A stretch of 64,000 nt of DNA from Drosophila miranda (lineage: Eukaryota > Arthropoda > Insecta > Diptera > Drosophilidae), in contig NC_046676.1 in NCBI RefSeq assembly GCF_003369915.1, forward strand, positions 23,126,001 to 23,190,000, written 5' to 3'. Made by a program: the position numbers and the translations under genes. The notes under the pieces are model-generated. The model was given only the letters and a program-made list of their open reading frames with translations. It was not told where the DNA came from and made no database searches. Positions 35,101-47,229 of this stretch are shown here, one piece after another (within the stretch, counting starts at the first letter, position 1; each line of letters opens with the position of its first letter).

Positions 35101-37510
35101 GATGATTATGCAAGGTTTTCACTGTGGTTTCAGCAGCGGCGTTGTCTCAACATGATTGAAAAAGGGGTACCTATTGACGCCCCGCCGCTGGTCATAGCTG
35201 TTCCAGATTTGTGCGATTTGTCTGCTGACAAAACCGAAACTGGATTGTAAATCGAATTTAATAACTAATGGACAATTGATAACAATTAATGGGCCAATGA
35301 ACCGTTTGGACGTCATGGCGCATGGCTGTGGAAGCCAAAATGGGTGGAGTGCATAATTATCCAGCACTAGGAACTCGTTTTTTGAAATATGGACACAAAT
35401 ACAAGCTACAGTCAAGTCAACGAGAATTTCAATGCACAATGTTTGTGTGCAATTAAACCAGTTGCAAAAGTTGACCCGATTGGCCTGCTGGTGGTGGTAG
35501 ACGGAGACGGATTAGAAAGACATGGGCCAGTAAGTGGCGGCGCATGCGCAGTCTCTGTTTGGAGTTGGAGTGAAGCACACATCTCGCGAAAGTGAAAGGA
35601 TTACAGCATGGTACAGCATTTGATAACTTTCGGCTTCTGCGTCTGCTTCTGCCTCAGGTTCCTGCTGGCTGCATCCGCACAGCATGTGCAGGCCCAGGCC
35701 TTGGACAGTGTGTATCAGGCATACAATCTGGAGTTGGCCTTTCCCTCGGACCTCGAGCGGGATAGAGTGCTGCGTGAAGGTCTCTACGATCCCGCCAATG
35801 TGATTCCCATCGATGTAGACGTGTACTATAAGCGTAAGACTCGAGACAAAATTCCCATAAGACAGCTCTGATTGCATCCCTTTTGTTCAGATGGCGATCC
35901 AACGCCCTCAATCTTTGTGACCATTCCGCGCTTTGCCAAGGGTGTGCCCTATTCCCTGGCCTATGTGACCAACGAGATGAAACCAAATGGGACCCTTCTC
36001 CAAGCCTACCCCAGTTACGAGTGGCACAAGACTCACGGCGCCGACTGTAACGGCCTGACCTCTGTCTACAGGACTCAGATAGACGACTGCGGACGGCTGT
36101 GGATCCTGGACAGCGGCGAGATCGACTTTGTTCAGCTGTGTGCCCCGCAATTGTATGCCATTGATCTGGAGAATGGCCAAGTGGTGCATCAGTACCGCAT
36201 GCCGAAACGCCTCTACAAGGAGGGCGTCAGCCGTTTTGTATCGCCCACCATTGAGCTGGATTCGCGCAATTGCGATGTGGGATTTGTGTACATGGCGGAC
36301 TCTATCGGAGACGGAATTGTGGTGTACGATGTGGCCGCCCAGCAGTCGTGGCGCATCGAGAACAAGTATACCTATCCGCATCCCGATTTCGGAACATTCA
36401 CCATCGCGGGAGATAGCTTCCAGCTGTGGGACGGCACTGTGTCGACCACTCTAACGCCGCATGCCTTGGGCGTGAAGCGAATGATGTACTTCCACTCCCT
36501 CTCCAGCGAATGGCAGATGGCCATCCCCCTGGACGTGGTCAACAACGGCAGCAACTGGAAGCTGAACGACGTGAGCGCCGCTCTGGATCAGTTTGTGGTC
36601 CTGGGGAAGCGGGGCAGTCAGTGTGTGGCTGCTGCCATGAGCGAGACGGGAATGCTGCTCTGTGGCCTGGTAAAGCCAGCCAGCATTCTGGCCTGGAACA
36701 CCCAAACACCCTACACGCATCAGAATCTGGTCATGCTCATCGAGGATGAGGAGCGACTCCAGTTCATGAGCGGTCTAAAAATCGTGCGGAATCACGAGGG
36801 CAAAGAGGAGCTATGGGCACTATCGAACCGATTGCAAAAAGCATTTGGGGCCGGACTCAACTTCAAAGAGATCAACTTTCGCATACAGAAATGCGGGGTT
36901 CAAGAGCTGCTAAGCGGCGGGCCGTGCTATTAATTGGGATTGTCGTTAGTCTTGCTTCCAAATAAAACTGATAAGAATTTGCTTGTTTTTCTCGTTCCAC
37001 TCACCTTCTTGTAGAAGTACTCCTCCTCGCGGGCGGCCTCCATCTTGCCAAAAGCGCCGCCAGCCTCGCGGATGGAGCCACCGCCGCCACCGCCCTTGCC
37101 GGCTCCACTGCCGAGATCACCCAGCTGGCTACTCATCTTGGCCACCCTGCAGGAGAATCAAATGATAGTCCAATCAGTTCTTTGAAAAGTGTTACGCAAC
37201 AAATGAAGTAACCGTATACACACACACACATACACACACAAACACAGGCGGACAGAGGGAAAGCCGGCCGCTGTTTCGGGGTCAAACGTAAAGCCATTTA
37301 ATTCGAAATTGTTTATCTTATCGCATATTGACGAAAACTGCCATTCGGAGCATACATACATAACAATTGGTCGGAAAGTCTCCTTCCCATCCACCCAGAA
37401 AATGTATATTAACGTTGGTATGTCAGCTAATTAGCAGTTTAGAAACAACTAAATACTTACTGGAGCCCGGCGGGGTAGAGGCGGGAAACGCTACGACGTA
37501 CAACGAACAT
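32126..37510 (-). CDS. Mitochondrial ATP synthase inhibitor IF1 (CG34423-like)
   Basis: Three exons (minus): 37461-37510 (ATG), 37005-37146, 32126-32254; together 106 aa with matched phases. The first 20 or so residues ([15 protein letters not shown]) are a mitochondrial presequence. The core [20 protein letters not shown] followed by [14 protein letters not shown] is the F1-binding inhibitory segment. The C-terminal [19 protein letters not shown] region is the His-rich antiparallel coiled coil for pH-dependent dimerisation. IF1 blocks F1 ATP hydrolysis when the membrane potential falls. The second intron is 4.75 kb and contains two complete genes on the other strand. The last exon is separated from the core by that intron, so isoforms lacking it are conceivable. 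Confidence 0.92.
33135..34568 (+). CDS. yellow-d: Yellow/MRJP-family secreted protein, probably yellow-d (nested in the IF1 intron)
   Basis: Exons 33135-33554, 33626-34375, 34434-34568; 434 aa. Signal peptide [19 protein letters not shown], then the major royal jelly protein domain through most of the chain ([62 protein letters not shown]). Conserved Cys residues are present (CNQMW, CPPQLL, CSRTM). Yellow proteins are secreted factors in melanin pigmentation and other processes; this member's substrate is unknown. It has the same orientation as, and lies about 1 kb before, a second yellow gene, so this is a tandem pair. Which of the pair is d and which d2 is uncertain; I used length (d is the longer in my recollection). 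Confidence 0.85.
34569..35607. other. Spacer between the two yellow genes
   Basis: About 1 kb of intergenic DNA. A plus-strand frame at 35068-35250 without good start context or recognisable protein is not called. The promoter of the second yellow gene should lie in the last few hundred bases, but no TATA or other core motif was convincing. Confidence 0.4.
35608..36933 (+). CDS. yellow-d2: Yellow/MRJP-family secreted protein, probably yellow-d2 (nested in the IF1 intron)
   Basis: Exons 35608-35833 and 35891-36933; 422 aa. Hydrophobic signal peptide (about 1-25, [20 protein letters not shown]), then the MRJP domain ([78 protein letters not shown]). Compared with its neighbour it lacks one intron (the equivalent of 34376-34433 is absent) and the first intron is placed earlier. 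The protein is about 45% identical to the neighbour by eye, an old tandem duplication. It ends 71 bp before the splice donor of IF1 exon 2. Confidence 0.85.
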
Positions 37511-37837
37511 TCTTAGTTTTTATTGGACGATCTGAAAAGATTCAACAGTTCATTAGTAAGCCCCATGAGTTGCAGTTTACTCCATAGCGACCGCCATCGA
37601 AATTGGAGTGCATTCAACTTTGAAAATAGCAAAGTTGAACAAAGACTCGTCTATAGATAGGATAGCGAATGTCTTTGCCTTTTGTTTACACAAAAAGAGC
37701 CATGCATATACGCACAAGCTAATATTTCACAAACAAATGGCTTCCCTTACATATATAAATATAATAAAATGCCGGCGCCACTAACTTACTTGATTTTTTT
37801 CGCAAAATTGTATGGCGCAAGTTTGAGCTTTCTAGTA

Positions 37838-40300
37838 AGGTGACCTTTCCATAAAATATACGGTCTGACCCACAGAAACATACCGAAACATACCATCTCA
37901 TTTGAAGAATATACCAACTAATTTAAGCTCTACATTCCTCGCTTTTGATATTCCCTCCAATATTACTAGCTATCTAGATCTCTCAGCCCTGCCCACATAA
38001 TTTTATCCAATTAATGAATCTATTTTCTACTCGACAGGCTTATTTGAAATACTTGACTTTGATTATTTTTGAATCAATGTTGGTTCCTCACCAACAATAG
38101 CGTCTCGTATGATGAAAAACTTGCCTTAGCCCACTAAAGCCCCCCTATTTAAATAGTTCAACTACTTGAGGTAAATGGCGGAAAATATTAACGATTGTAA
38201 ATTCTTCTTGTAGATTCATGCAATCTTTCATCTGAACTTAAAAAAAAACAACTATATTTTTCACCTGAACTTCGCTAACATAATTAAATTTTCATTATTT
38301 TCGGTGGAAAATTGAGATACCCCCTTGGCTTTTAATAGGTTAATAGTTCTCCGTCAAGGATTGGACACCATATTGCTCAATTTAGAGATTCCGTCGAATA
38401 TTATTAGCTATATAGAATATTTAGCCATGCCCACATAGTTTTATACGATTGGTAAATCATTTTTCTACTTAACTGGTGTATTCTTAATACTTGCTTTTAT
38501 TGCATTTTGCGTAAAAAGAGGTTTTAGCGAAATAAGTCAAACAAAAAACAAGTAGCGAAATAGGTCAATCAAGACAAACGAAAAAGGAAATTCGTTCATA
38601 TTGCTCAATTTTGATATTCCATTGAATAATGCTGACAAACTAAATCTCTAAGCAATGCCCACATAGTTTTATCCCATTGATGAATAAATTTTCTACAAGA
38701 TTGGATAGTTTTTTACCGTTGCTTTTATTGTATTTATTGTTAAAAAAGGCTTAAACGAAAAAGTTCAACAAAAAAAGAGTCGCTATATTGCGTGTAAGCC
38801 GTAGTATACGCTTTTGTATACCCTATTTTGTTAATTGTATATGAAAGTATTAATATTGATATGAAGAGAAAACGTAACTAGTAACCTTTTCTCAAATTGA
38901 CATTTTTTAGACATATTCATGTATATGATGAGTATTTTGTATATATATCTCGATCCTGATACCTATTCTTGGTCTCTGCAAGAAGACAATAAGCTTTAAA
39001 ATATCGTTGAAATATTGAAAATAATATTAAATAATATTGATTAATATTAAAATATATTGAAAATAAATTGTTTTTGCCTGGGATGACAAACACATTCACA
39101 ATTCTATAACATCCATTCCCCCAGGGTATGTGTGTATAGAATGGGACTCACTGTTGTCAACCGGTTATGACGACTAATTCTTGGTTAATCTTTCTTCCGT
39201 CGAATATTCCCAGCTATATAGATCTCTCAGTTTTGCCCAGATAATTTTATATGATTGCTGAAACAATTTTGATCAAGATTAACTATTTTTAAGTACTTGC
39301 ATGTTTTTTGTTTTGACAAAAACACGATTTCAACAAAAATGTTCAATAGTCGCAGGTTGTGACGTCATGGTATTTGCAGACTCATTTGTTGTCAACCAGG
39401 GTATGGGCGTTTGTATACCCTATTTCGTGAATATTATATAAAGATACTGTTTTCCAAGCTGCTTTCAAATGTTATTAATAAAGGCCTTGTTTTAGATTGC
39501 ATTTTTTTGGTCTATTCATGCATTTGATTAGATATTTGTATAGAAAACCTGATCCCTGTAGCGATTCTTTGTCTCTGTAAGAAGACCACTAATTGCAAAA
39601 TATCGTTTAAATTGATACTGACTAGTTTCTGCATTAATTAGAGCATGGGATGAAACACATTTCCGCAATTCTATATCATCCATTTCCCCAGGGTATGTGT
39701 GCATGGAATTAGCAACATGTTTGTGTATGGAATGGGACTCATTGCTGCCAAAGCGAACTGCGGCGAACTCAAATTCGATTCAAAAAACGACCAATTCTTT
39801 GTTCCGTTGAATAATACTATCTATATGGAACATTAAGCCATGCCCACTCAATTTTGTACGATTGATGAATCAATTCTTTACATGATTGGTCTATTCAAAA
39901 TACTTGCATTTATTGGATTTCTATATAACATTGAAAATGAAATTAATAAATGACAAAAATACCATTTAGCACTAAAAAACACCACATGGGAGCGCGGCGA
40001 AAACCAGTATGTCTACAGTATGACCCTCAGAACAGCACCGAAACATACCGTTGGATTTAAAAAATATACCGTAAATATGCTGTCGAATTCAAGTTCCATT
40101 ATGCATATTCCTCGATTTTTATATTCCGTCGAATATTATTAGCTAGATGGATCTCTCAGCCATGCCCACATAATTTTATCCGATTAATGAATCAATTTTC
40201 TAGTTGACTGTCTTATTTTAAATACTAGCTTCTATTGGATTTAAATTTTCAAAGCTGTATATATATCTCGATGCCGATAACTATTCTTGGTCTCTGTGAG
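37838..40300. repeat. Gene-free cluster of about six copies of the dispersed AT-rich repeat
   Basis: The core block (TCGAATATTACTAGCTA.., then TCTCAGCC.TGCCCACATAATTTTAT) recurs near 37960-38007, 38395-38443, 38630-38670, 39200-39250, 39815-39855 and 40130-40180, all in plus orientation. ATACC-type ends occur at 37855-37915 and 40020-40085. A GTATACCCTATTT tail occurs at 38816 and 39413. Some units share an extra 3' block with CTCGATCCTGAT..CTATTCTTGGTCTCTG (38945, 39545, 40267). Spacing is irregular (about 200-600 bp), so this is a nested or locally duplicated cluster, not a clean satellite. It begins about 330 bp upstream of the IF1 start codon. Confidence 0.6.
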
Positions 40301-41208
40301 AAGGCCACTAACTGCAAAATATCGTTGATTTACCTTGAAATATCCTTTTACCTTTTTTTTGTTGCTCATTCTGTGTCCATGTTGTGGGACAGTGCTGCCC
40401 ATTTCTCGATAGATACTCTCAATAATAATCGAGTTGATATCGATGCATCGGTACTTTTGGGCGATAAGTGAAACATATCGGCGTTTTATTTTAAAAATAA
40501 TATTATAGACGAATGTGAATGAATTTCAAATGTCTGTCTTGTCATCGAGTTATGCATAATCATTACATTTTGCATTCCATACCTTATTTTCCAATATAAA
40601 ATTCGGTAATATTTCTGATGCCCTGAATGCCACTGTGATATGGTATGTTTATAGACATCTGCACTAAATTCTAACCCTCAGATTGACTTTTCTGATAGAT
40701 TTGGGACATTAAATTGTACCTGTAAATTATACCTCCAGCGCTGGTAACTACCTGTGCTATATACGCGGAGAATGTGGTCTGGTTTGTGTGTTTTTGCGAA
40801 ATTACGAACCATGGAAGTTCGTCCAGCCAGAGAGAGACGAAAGTAATAATGCCGTGCACATAGTGTCAGGCTCTAAGAATTGCTGGATTAGACTGAAGTT
40901 TTGGAAGGAAGAACGGAAGAATAAACAAAATGGTGGGCCCCACAATGATAACGATAATGGCAATTAAAAAAACCGCAAGAGGATGATGCTCCTCTAGAAT
41001 TTGTTTCTTGCCGCAGGTATATCAAGAATGTTAGATTACTTTTGTTTGCAAACGCACACTTGAATTACAATACACAAATACGAAACAAAAACACTACACA
41101 TTAATTCCGCACTAAAACGTTCCAGTTTCCGTTTTTTCCATTTATTTTTGGGGTTTTTGTAAAAGTTAAAGTAGAATCAGCGATCTCACTGTGGGGAACG
41201 TTGGCAGC
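40301..41208. other. Intergenic DNA between the repeat cluster and RpS18
   Basis: No gene recognised. ATATCGATGCATCGG at about 40436-40450 is a DRE-like site without an assigned gene. The portion from about 41050 is probably downstream of, or the 3' UTR of, RpS18 (minus strand). Confidence 0.4.
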
Positions 41209-41955
41209 TTACTTCTTCTTGGACACACCCACAGTGCGACCGCGACGACCAGTTGTCTTGGTGTGCTGACCACGGACACGCAGGCCCCAGTAGTGACGCA
41301 GACCGCGATGGGAGCGGATCTTCTTCAAACGCTCCAAATCATCACGCAGCTTGGAGTCCAAGTTGGAAGAAGTCAGCTGCCAGTACTTGCCATCGATGAT
41401 GTCCTTCTGTCTGTTGAGGAACCAGTTGGGCACTTTGTACTGCAGAGGGTTGGTGATGATGGTGACAACCTTGTCGACCTAAAAGCGAAATGAAGAAAAT
41501 TCTATTAGTTGGCGTTCGAAAAGTCTACGGTGTTGGCTTACCTCCTCCTCAGTGCATTCACCGGCACGCTTGGTGAGATCCACATCGGCCTTCTTCAGCA
41601 CAATGTTGGAGTAGCGACGACCCACACCCTTGATGGCGGTCATGGCAATACCAACTTTGCGCTTGCCATCAATGTTCGTATTCATGATACGAAGGATGTG
41701 CTGGAACTTCTCTGGGATAACGAGCGACTGCAAAAAACAAAGGCAAAAGTTGCATTACACGAAACACAAACAAAGGAAACAGAAATTGGCAATGTCATTT
41801 TCGCAGCAAAAGTTTTGCCCTTGTTAGGCTGTTTTAATGCAGCATAAACTTGTCATTGCATACTTCATGCTATGCACTGAACAATTTCACTTCAGCCTAA
41901 TGGTTTTGTTCTTTGATGCACCGAGATATTGCAAATTTTTTCGACGACGCACCAT
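41209..41955 (-). CDS. RpS18: Small ribosomal subunit protein S18 (uS13)
   Basis: Three coding exons (minus): 41953-41955 (ATG alone), 41542-41727, 41209-41478; 152 aa, the exact family length. The first codon is split off by an intron, as in many ribosomal protein genes. Protein: [18 protein letters not shown], the helix-two-turn-helix of S13/S18, [17 protein letters not shown], and the C-terminal RNA-binding tail [17 protein letters not shown]. It sits at the head of the 40S subunit and contacts the 60S subunit and P-site tRNA. Upstream on the minus strand is a polypyrimidine run (about 41990-42010, TTTTCTTTCTCTTTC), a TCT/TOP-type start, preceded by a motif-1 box. Confidence 0.95.
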
Positions 41956-41989
41956 TTTTGCCGTTTGTATGAGACAAATTCTCGAATTG

Positions 41990-42046
41990 GAAAGAAAGAG
42001 AAAGAAAACGGATGTCGTCTTGACGTTGGTTGCAGTGTGACCGCGG
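41990..42046 (-). promoter_or_regulatory. RpS18 promoter: TOP-like start plus motif-1 box
   Basis: On the minus strand CGCGGTCACACTG (plus 42034-42046) matches Ohler motif 1 and lies about 25-40 bp before the pyrimidine tract (plus 41990-42012) used as a TCT initiator in ribosomal protein genes. Motif 1 is bound by M1BP, known at many ribosomal protein promoters in Drosophila. The box is the terminal sequence of the repeat that extends to about 42540. Confidence 0.65.
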
Positions 42047-42540
42047 TATTCCGACAAAAATATAGGGTCTGACCATCAGAAATATACCAAAATTATAAAA
42101 ATATACCGTAAATATACTGACGAACTTAGCCCACTTCAGCCCCCTCAGGTAAATGGCTGAAAATATTAACGATTGTAAATTCTTCTTTCCTCTAAACTTG
42201 AAAAAACACCACGATATCTTTCACCTGAACTGCGCTAAAATGAGTCAATTTTCATTATATTCGGTGGAATATACCCCCTTGGCTTATAATAGGTTAATCG
42301 TTTTCCGTCAAGAATTGGAAACAACATTCCTCGATATTGATATTCCGTCGAATATTACTAGCTGTATAGAACTTTCAACCATGCCCTCATAGTTTTAGTC
42401 AATTAATGAATCAATTTTCTACTTTACTGGCTTATTGTAACCACTTGCTTTTATTGGATTTCTATATACCTTTGAAAATGAAATTTAATAGCTTGATGAA
42501 ATTGACTAAATATACCATTATATACCGATATAGCCCGACT
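42034..42540. repeat. Dispersed AT-rich repeat upstream of RpS18
   Basis: Same order of blocks as at 30.75 kb: motif-1 end, GTCTGACCATCAGAAATATACC (42066), ATACC repeats, AGCCCACTTCAGCCCCC (42127), AAATGGCTGAAAATATTAACG (42151), TTGTAAATTCTTCTT (42174), TTCACCTGAACT (42220), ATTCCGTCGAATATTACTAGC (42342), CCCTCATAGTTTTAG (42384). Its other end reaches the first exon of the ankyrin gene. Confidence 0.65.
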
Positions 42541-42578
42541 AGCCCAGCCCTGGTTTTCTGTGAAGTGCCGTTATAAAG

Positions 42579-43212
42579 ATGCCTGGAATGAATGGTAAAT
42601 TAATGATAATAATATGATAATAAGTGCACTTATACAGTATGAAATATTTTAGCTCTCAACTGCGTTGGACAAAACGATTTGGTGTCCTTGCGCATCATTT
42701 GCACTATGGCGCGCAACCGAGAGTACAATGTGGAGGAACTGGACAAGTACGGGAACACGGCCTTGCTGAAGGCTTGCTATTTGGGGCGCTTGGAATGCGC
42801 TCGCACTCTTTTGGAGTTTGGAGCTAATATTTACGCGGTTAATTACTTTGGACAAAATGCATTAACCTTGGCCACATACTCTGGAAATTGTCCTTTAGTT
42901 CGTGAGCTACTGCAACGCCGTTCCTACAAGGATTTTAATCTGTCTTCGCTTATTCCCGCCTCTTGTGTAGCCGCAATGCAAAGCCATGTCGATATTGAAG
43001 AATACTTTATGAAAGTGGATTCAAGTGGTGAGCACGATCAGACGGTGCACGGTAAGTTCATAGCATATACATTTGTATATATTCGCTCATATGCTTTCTT
43101 TTTAATAGGTCTTGGCGTATACGATTTGCACGAAATGGTGGAAAAGGCTAAGAAGATAGATCAACAAATGCAGTCCTCTCAGCCCACCTTTATCCATCAT
43201 CGCTTCCGCTAA
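42579..43212 (+). CDS. Small ankyrin-repeat protein
   Basis: Three exons: 42579-42594, 42653-43051, 43109-43212; 172 aa with matching phases. The first exon (ATG CCT GGA ATG AAT G) is short, but GGTAAAT/TTTTAG signals and phase agree. Ankyrin repeats: KYGNTALLKACYLGRLECARTLLEFGANI (about 35-65) and YFGQNALTLATYSGNCPLVRELLQRR (about 68-95), with a likely degenerate repeat before them. The tail is helical and acidic (GVYDLHEMVEKAKKID). I do not recognise the ortholog. It lies between RpS18 and the arrow pseudogene; AATAAA at about 43243 is its polyadenylation signal. If the first intron is wrong, translation could start at the Met of MARNREYN. Confidence 0.7.
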
Positions 43213-43429
43213 CTGCCTTTGAAAAACTGCAAGACCATAACAACAATAAAATTATTATTATTCATGTCATTATTCATTATTTTTGGATATGCCTACTGCC
43301 TTATTTAATTTCTTCGATGGAGCCATTTGCGCTCGATTCTTTGGCTCGATGTGCAAGAATATCCAAGGCAGGGCCATTCGCCGCCCTGCAAAAAAAATAT
43401 CAGGCAAATAGTAATATATTGTTAGTTTA

Positions 43430-44860
43430 AGAACTTGGGCAGACGTCGTGTCTTTCCACTCAACTTGTTAATGGGACACTGAATGTCTCTTGGACGCTTG
43501 CAGCAGTCGGCCCCATCGTGGATGTTATCACAGTTGTCGCAGGTGGTACCATCGCATATCAGAGCCTTGTCGCTGCCCTCGGCTGTCAGCAGAACTGATC
43601 CTCCGGGCAGTCATTTAGTCACAGCGCCAGAAGGCGGATATACAGTCGTTGCTCATGTCACTACTCCGGCCACTTAAAATTATCTGGCCGGATACACGCC
43701 GTAGTTCTGCTTGTCCCCCAGTAGCATCAGATGCTTGGGGCACGAGCAGACGTCGTGAGTACTCCGTGTCACACCCCGCTGGCTACTCAGTTGTGGAAAC
43801 AATTTGGGCTACTGTGAAGACACGTGTGATTGCGCAGCACTTTTGCATCCGGTGTCCACACGGCCCGGATGTCGGTGAACTGCGACAGACGATGCAGCTC
43901 CACGGAACAACGCCGTTGACAGCCATCGTTCCACTCCGGCTTGTCCTCCAGCCAGTACATAAATCTCTCCAAGGTGGCAATGGGGCCAGGTTTTTCCGAG
44001 TCCCCGGTGTCGTTGACGCCTACGGATTCACCCAGGAAGCTAAAAGAGGCAACGTTTTAGGAATACAATTGTGCGAATGGTCACGTTAATGATGTTGGAG
44101 TAGGAGCAGGTCCAGAAGAGCAGCCGCCCAATGATGTCGATTGCAATGTCGAACGGCTGTCCGGAGTTGGCCAAGAGGCTCACCTTTGTGCCATTTGCCA
44201 GAGAACGCTTGATGCTGTGACTCCTGCCTTCGATCTGGAAAAACAAAAAGAAGGGATAGGGATATTAATCCTCCTTACCCAGTAAATGTAATGCGAGATC
44301 GGATCATATTCCACGGCGCGGAAATTCTTGCCGGACACTGGCAGCGGCACATTCGGGCAGTCTGTCGTGTTCGGCAGCAGTCGGCCGAAGCTGTTCCTCT
44401 GGCTGAAGATGATGTAGTTCTTGCAGGAGACCCCGTCCTTGGCCAGCTGGTAGTGGGTGGTTCAGGCACAGGTCATGCCCCGTCTGCCAGGATGGGCCAG
44501 GCACAGGTGGGAGCAGCCCCCGTTGTTGACCTTGTACTCGGTCGAGATGCGGCCAATGTGCTCCTGGCGCGAGAACAGCAGGAAGGCGGCAGGCAACACG
44601 CAGGGGGTCGCGGGACTTGTACAGGCAGGGGTGGAGCAGGCCCCATTCCCCACGGCACACGCACCAGACGCCAGAATCCTGAAGACGCCGGTGTTCCACC
44701 CCCACCCCCAGTCCAGGGTCTGTTCTTCTTCCTTTTTCAATTGTTTTTCAATGAAATTCGTCTTCTGGGGGCTGAGGAAGGGAGTAGTGGGCCACAACTG
44801 CGCCAAAAGGCGCCGCTGGTCTTTAAAACGGCCGTCCACGGGAAAATCTAATAAAAAGAT
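43430..44860 (-). pseudogene. arr: Broken partial copy of arrow (LRP5/6-type Wnt co-receptor)
   Basis: On the minus strand, pieces of the Wingless co-receptor Arrow appear in the parental order: an EGF repeat (VNNGGCSHLCLAHPG, about 44500-44560); the start of the last YWTD propeller (NYIIFSQRNSFGRLLPNTTD and AVEYDPISHYIYW, about 44280-44450); after a 45-nt intron with GTAAGG/TTCCAG ends, IEGRSHSIKRSLANGTKVSLL and LLFWTCS (44090-44235); then FTDIRAVWTPDAKVLRNHTC (about 43800-43900); and LDLa-like remnants (43430-43580). Frames change several times, a stop interrupts the EGF repeat (ACC TGT GCC TGA), and most of the propeller between 44090 and 43990 is deleted. The retained intron shows a DNA-level duplication, not a retrocopy. 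A functional arr gene must lie elsewhere. Confidence 0.75.
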
Positions 44861-45004
44861 TATTTTGTTTTGTTCCGCAATTGAGATGGCAGTGCTTCGA
44901 TAAATCGCTGGTGGTGGCAGTTTCTCAATATCGATGCTGTCATCGATGCCGGAATTAAAATCGAATGCAAAGTATCGTTGCCGATAACGAATATTTTAAC
45001 GAAT

Positions 45005-45115
45005 AACGAATAGATAGATCTCTCAGGCCTGCCCACATAATGTTATCCGATTAGTGAATCCTTGACTGGTTTATTTTAAATATTTGCTTTTACTGGATTT
45101 CTATATACCTTTATA
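45005..45115 (+). repeat. Fragment of the dispersed AT-rich repeat upstream of PCNA
   Basis: Contains TAGATAGATCTCTCAGGCC, CCCACATAATGTTATCCGATTAGTGAATC and the TTTTACTGGATTTCTATATACCTTT block of the family. It lacks the ATACC/motif-1 end. It ends about 300 bp before the PCNA start. Confidence 0.6.
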
Positions 45116-45188
45116 AGGGCCCAGGGCTGCTGAAATACACGTAGGTTGGCAGCTCGATCATTAATGATCCTACATATCGACAAGACCT

Positions 45189-45242
45189 TATCGATACTAT
45201 CTGAGGCATTGTACATCCCTATCCCGCTCATTTTTGCCCGCC
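45189..45242 (+). promoter_or_regulatory. PCNA promoter: DREF box and E2F-like site
   Basis: TATCGATA at 45189-45196, 223 bp upstream of the ATG, is the DRE that was first characterised in the Drosophila PCNA promoter. TTTTTGCCCGCC at 45231-45242 resembles an E2F site but deviates from TTTSSCGC. Both are expected for S-phase control of this gene. Positions are direct reads; binding is inferred from D. melanogaster knowledge. Confidence 0.65.
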
Positions 45243-45406
45243 TGATCGATGTAATTTTTTGCAACACGTTCGTCACTCGATTTTAAGTCACTGCTTCAGC
45301 CACATTATCCATATTGGGTTGTAAAATTGCACAGCAATTCCACCAGCAACCAGAGCCCTTAGCACACACTACATCGATTCGCATAAATTGCATTTCGTAT
45401 TATTAA

Positions 45407-46269
<863 letters not shown>

Positions 46270-47229
46270 GGCAGGAGTATACTGTCTCCTCTCATATTTA
46301 TATCACTTAATGAATCATCCTCCCACGTACAAGCTCATGCCTAACTTTTAAGAATCTGCGAAACCGCTTCTTTTGCTCAATAAAAACAAACCTGTAATAA
46401 TTTCGAACAAAGTGTTTTGTACTCCTGCCTCTGGTTCTCAATTTGAGCCTAAAATTGCTAATATTTAATGGCAATAACCGTTTATTCGCATACATATATA
46501 ACGCTGCACTGGGGTATTGTTTAGACAGAGATTACAAACGTATTTAAAGTCAAAGATAGATTTGTAAGGTTTCCCGGGGGATAGGCAAAGAAAACTAAGC
46601 ATATCTCCAGCATTTTTGAAATATATGTAAGTATAACGTGCTAGCCTCCATAGAGTAGAGTAGTGTATGTAGTGTATGCATGCACAAACTATTCGGGGAT
46701 GTGAATGCATTGCTTATACATTTATATGCATCGTATCAGGCACATATTCGGCACGCTTTACATTAAATGACTCTTAGCGAGTTTGTGCCTGGAACATATT
46801 TTGTACATTGTACATACATATATGTAATAAATATTGCATGTTTACATGCTTCCAATACTTGAATAATTGGCTTGCTTATCCTAAAAGCCTTAACCTACGT
46901 ATCTATATTTGTATAAGTATAAAAAATAACAAAAATCTGTGTCAAACCGTATAAAAAGTGTATAAAAAACGCTTGAGATTGCAGAAATAAAACATAAAGC
47001 AAGTAAAGTGCGTATAGCAAAGAATATCTTGTACTTTCCTCCAACAGATGTAATTGGTTGAAAATATCCACTGGTGGAGATCGACCGAATAACCTTTACG
47101 TGCGAATATCCACATCACTGGAACAAGTGGATTTACATTCAACTTATGAATCTATAGAAATTGCTCTATGGCTGGAGTGGTGGAATCCTCACTGTCAGCT
47201 GTTCTGTTCTTGTCACAATATCTGGGTTT
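46270..47229. other. Convergent intergenic region PCNA / Hsl
   Basis: AATAAAA at about 46379 fits PCNA polyadenylation. The rest is AT-rich, and part may be 3' UTR of Hsl. No gene recognised. Confidence 0.45.

Noticed and set aside
35068-35250. 60-codon frame between the yellow genes
   Set aside because: No ATG start in frame at its beginning and no recognised protein; length is within chance.
37160-37260. CA/GT dinucleotide run in IF1 intron 1 considered as a functional Z-DNA or regulatory site
   Set aside because: Short interrupted microsatellite typical of fly introns; nothing else supports a function.
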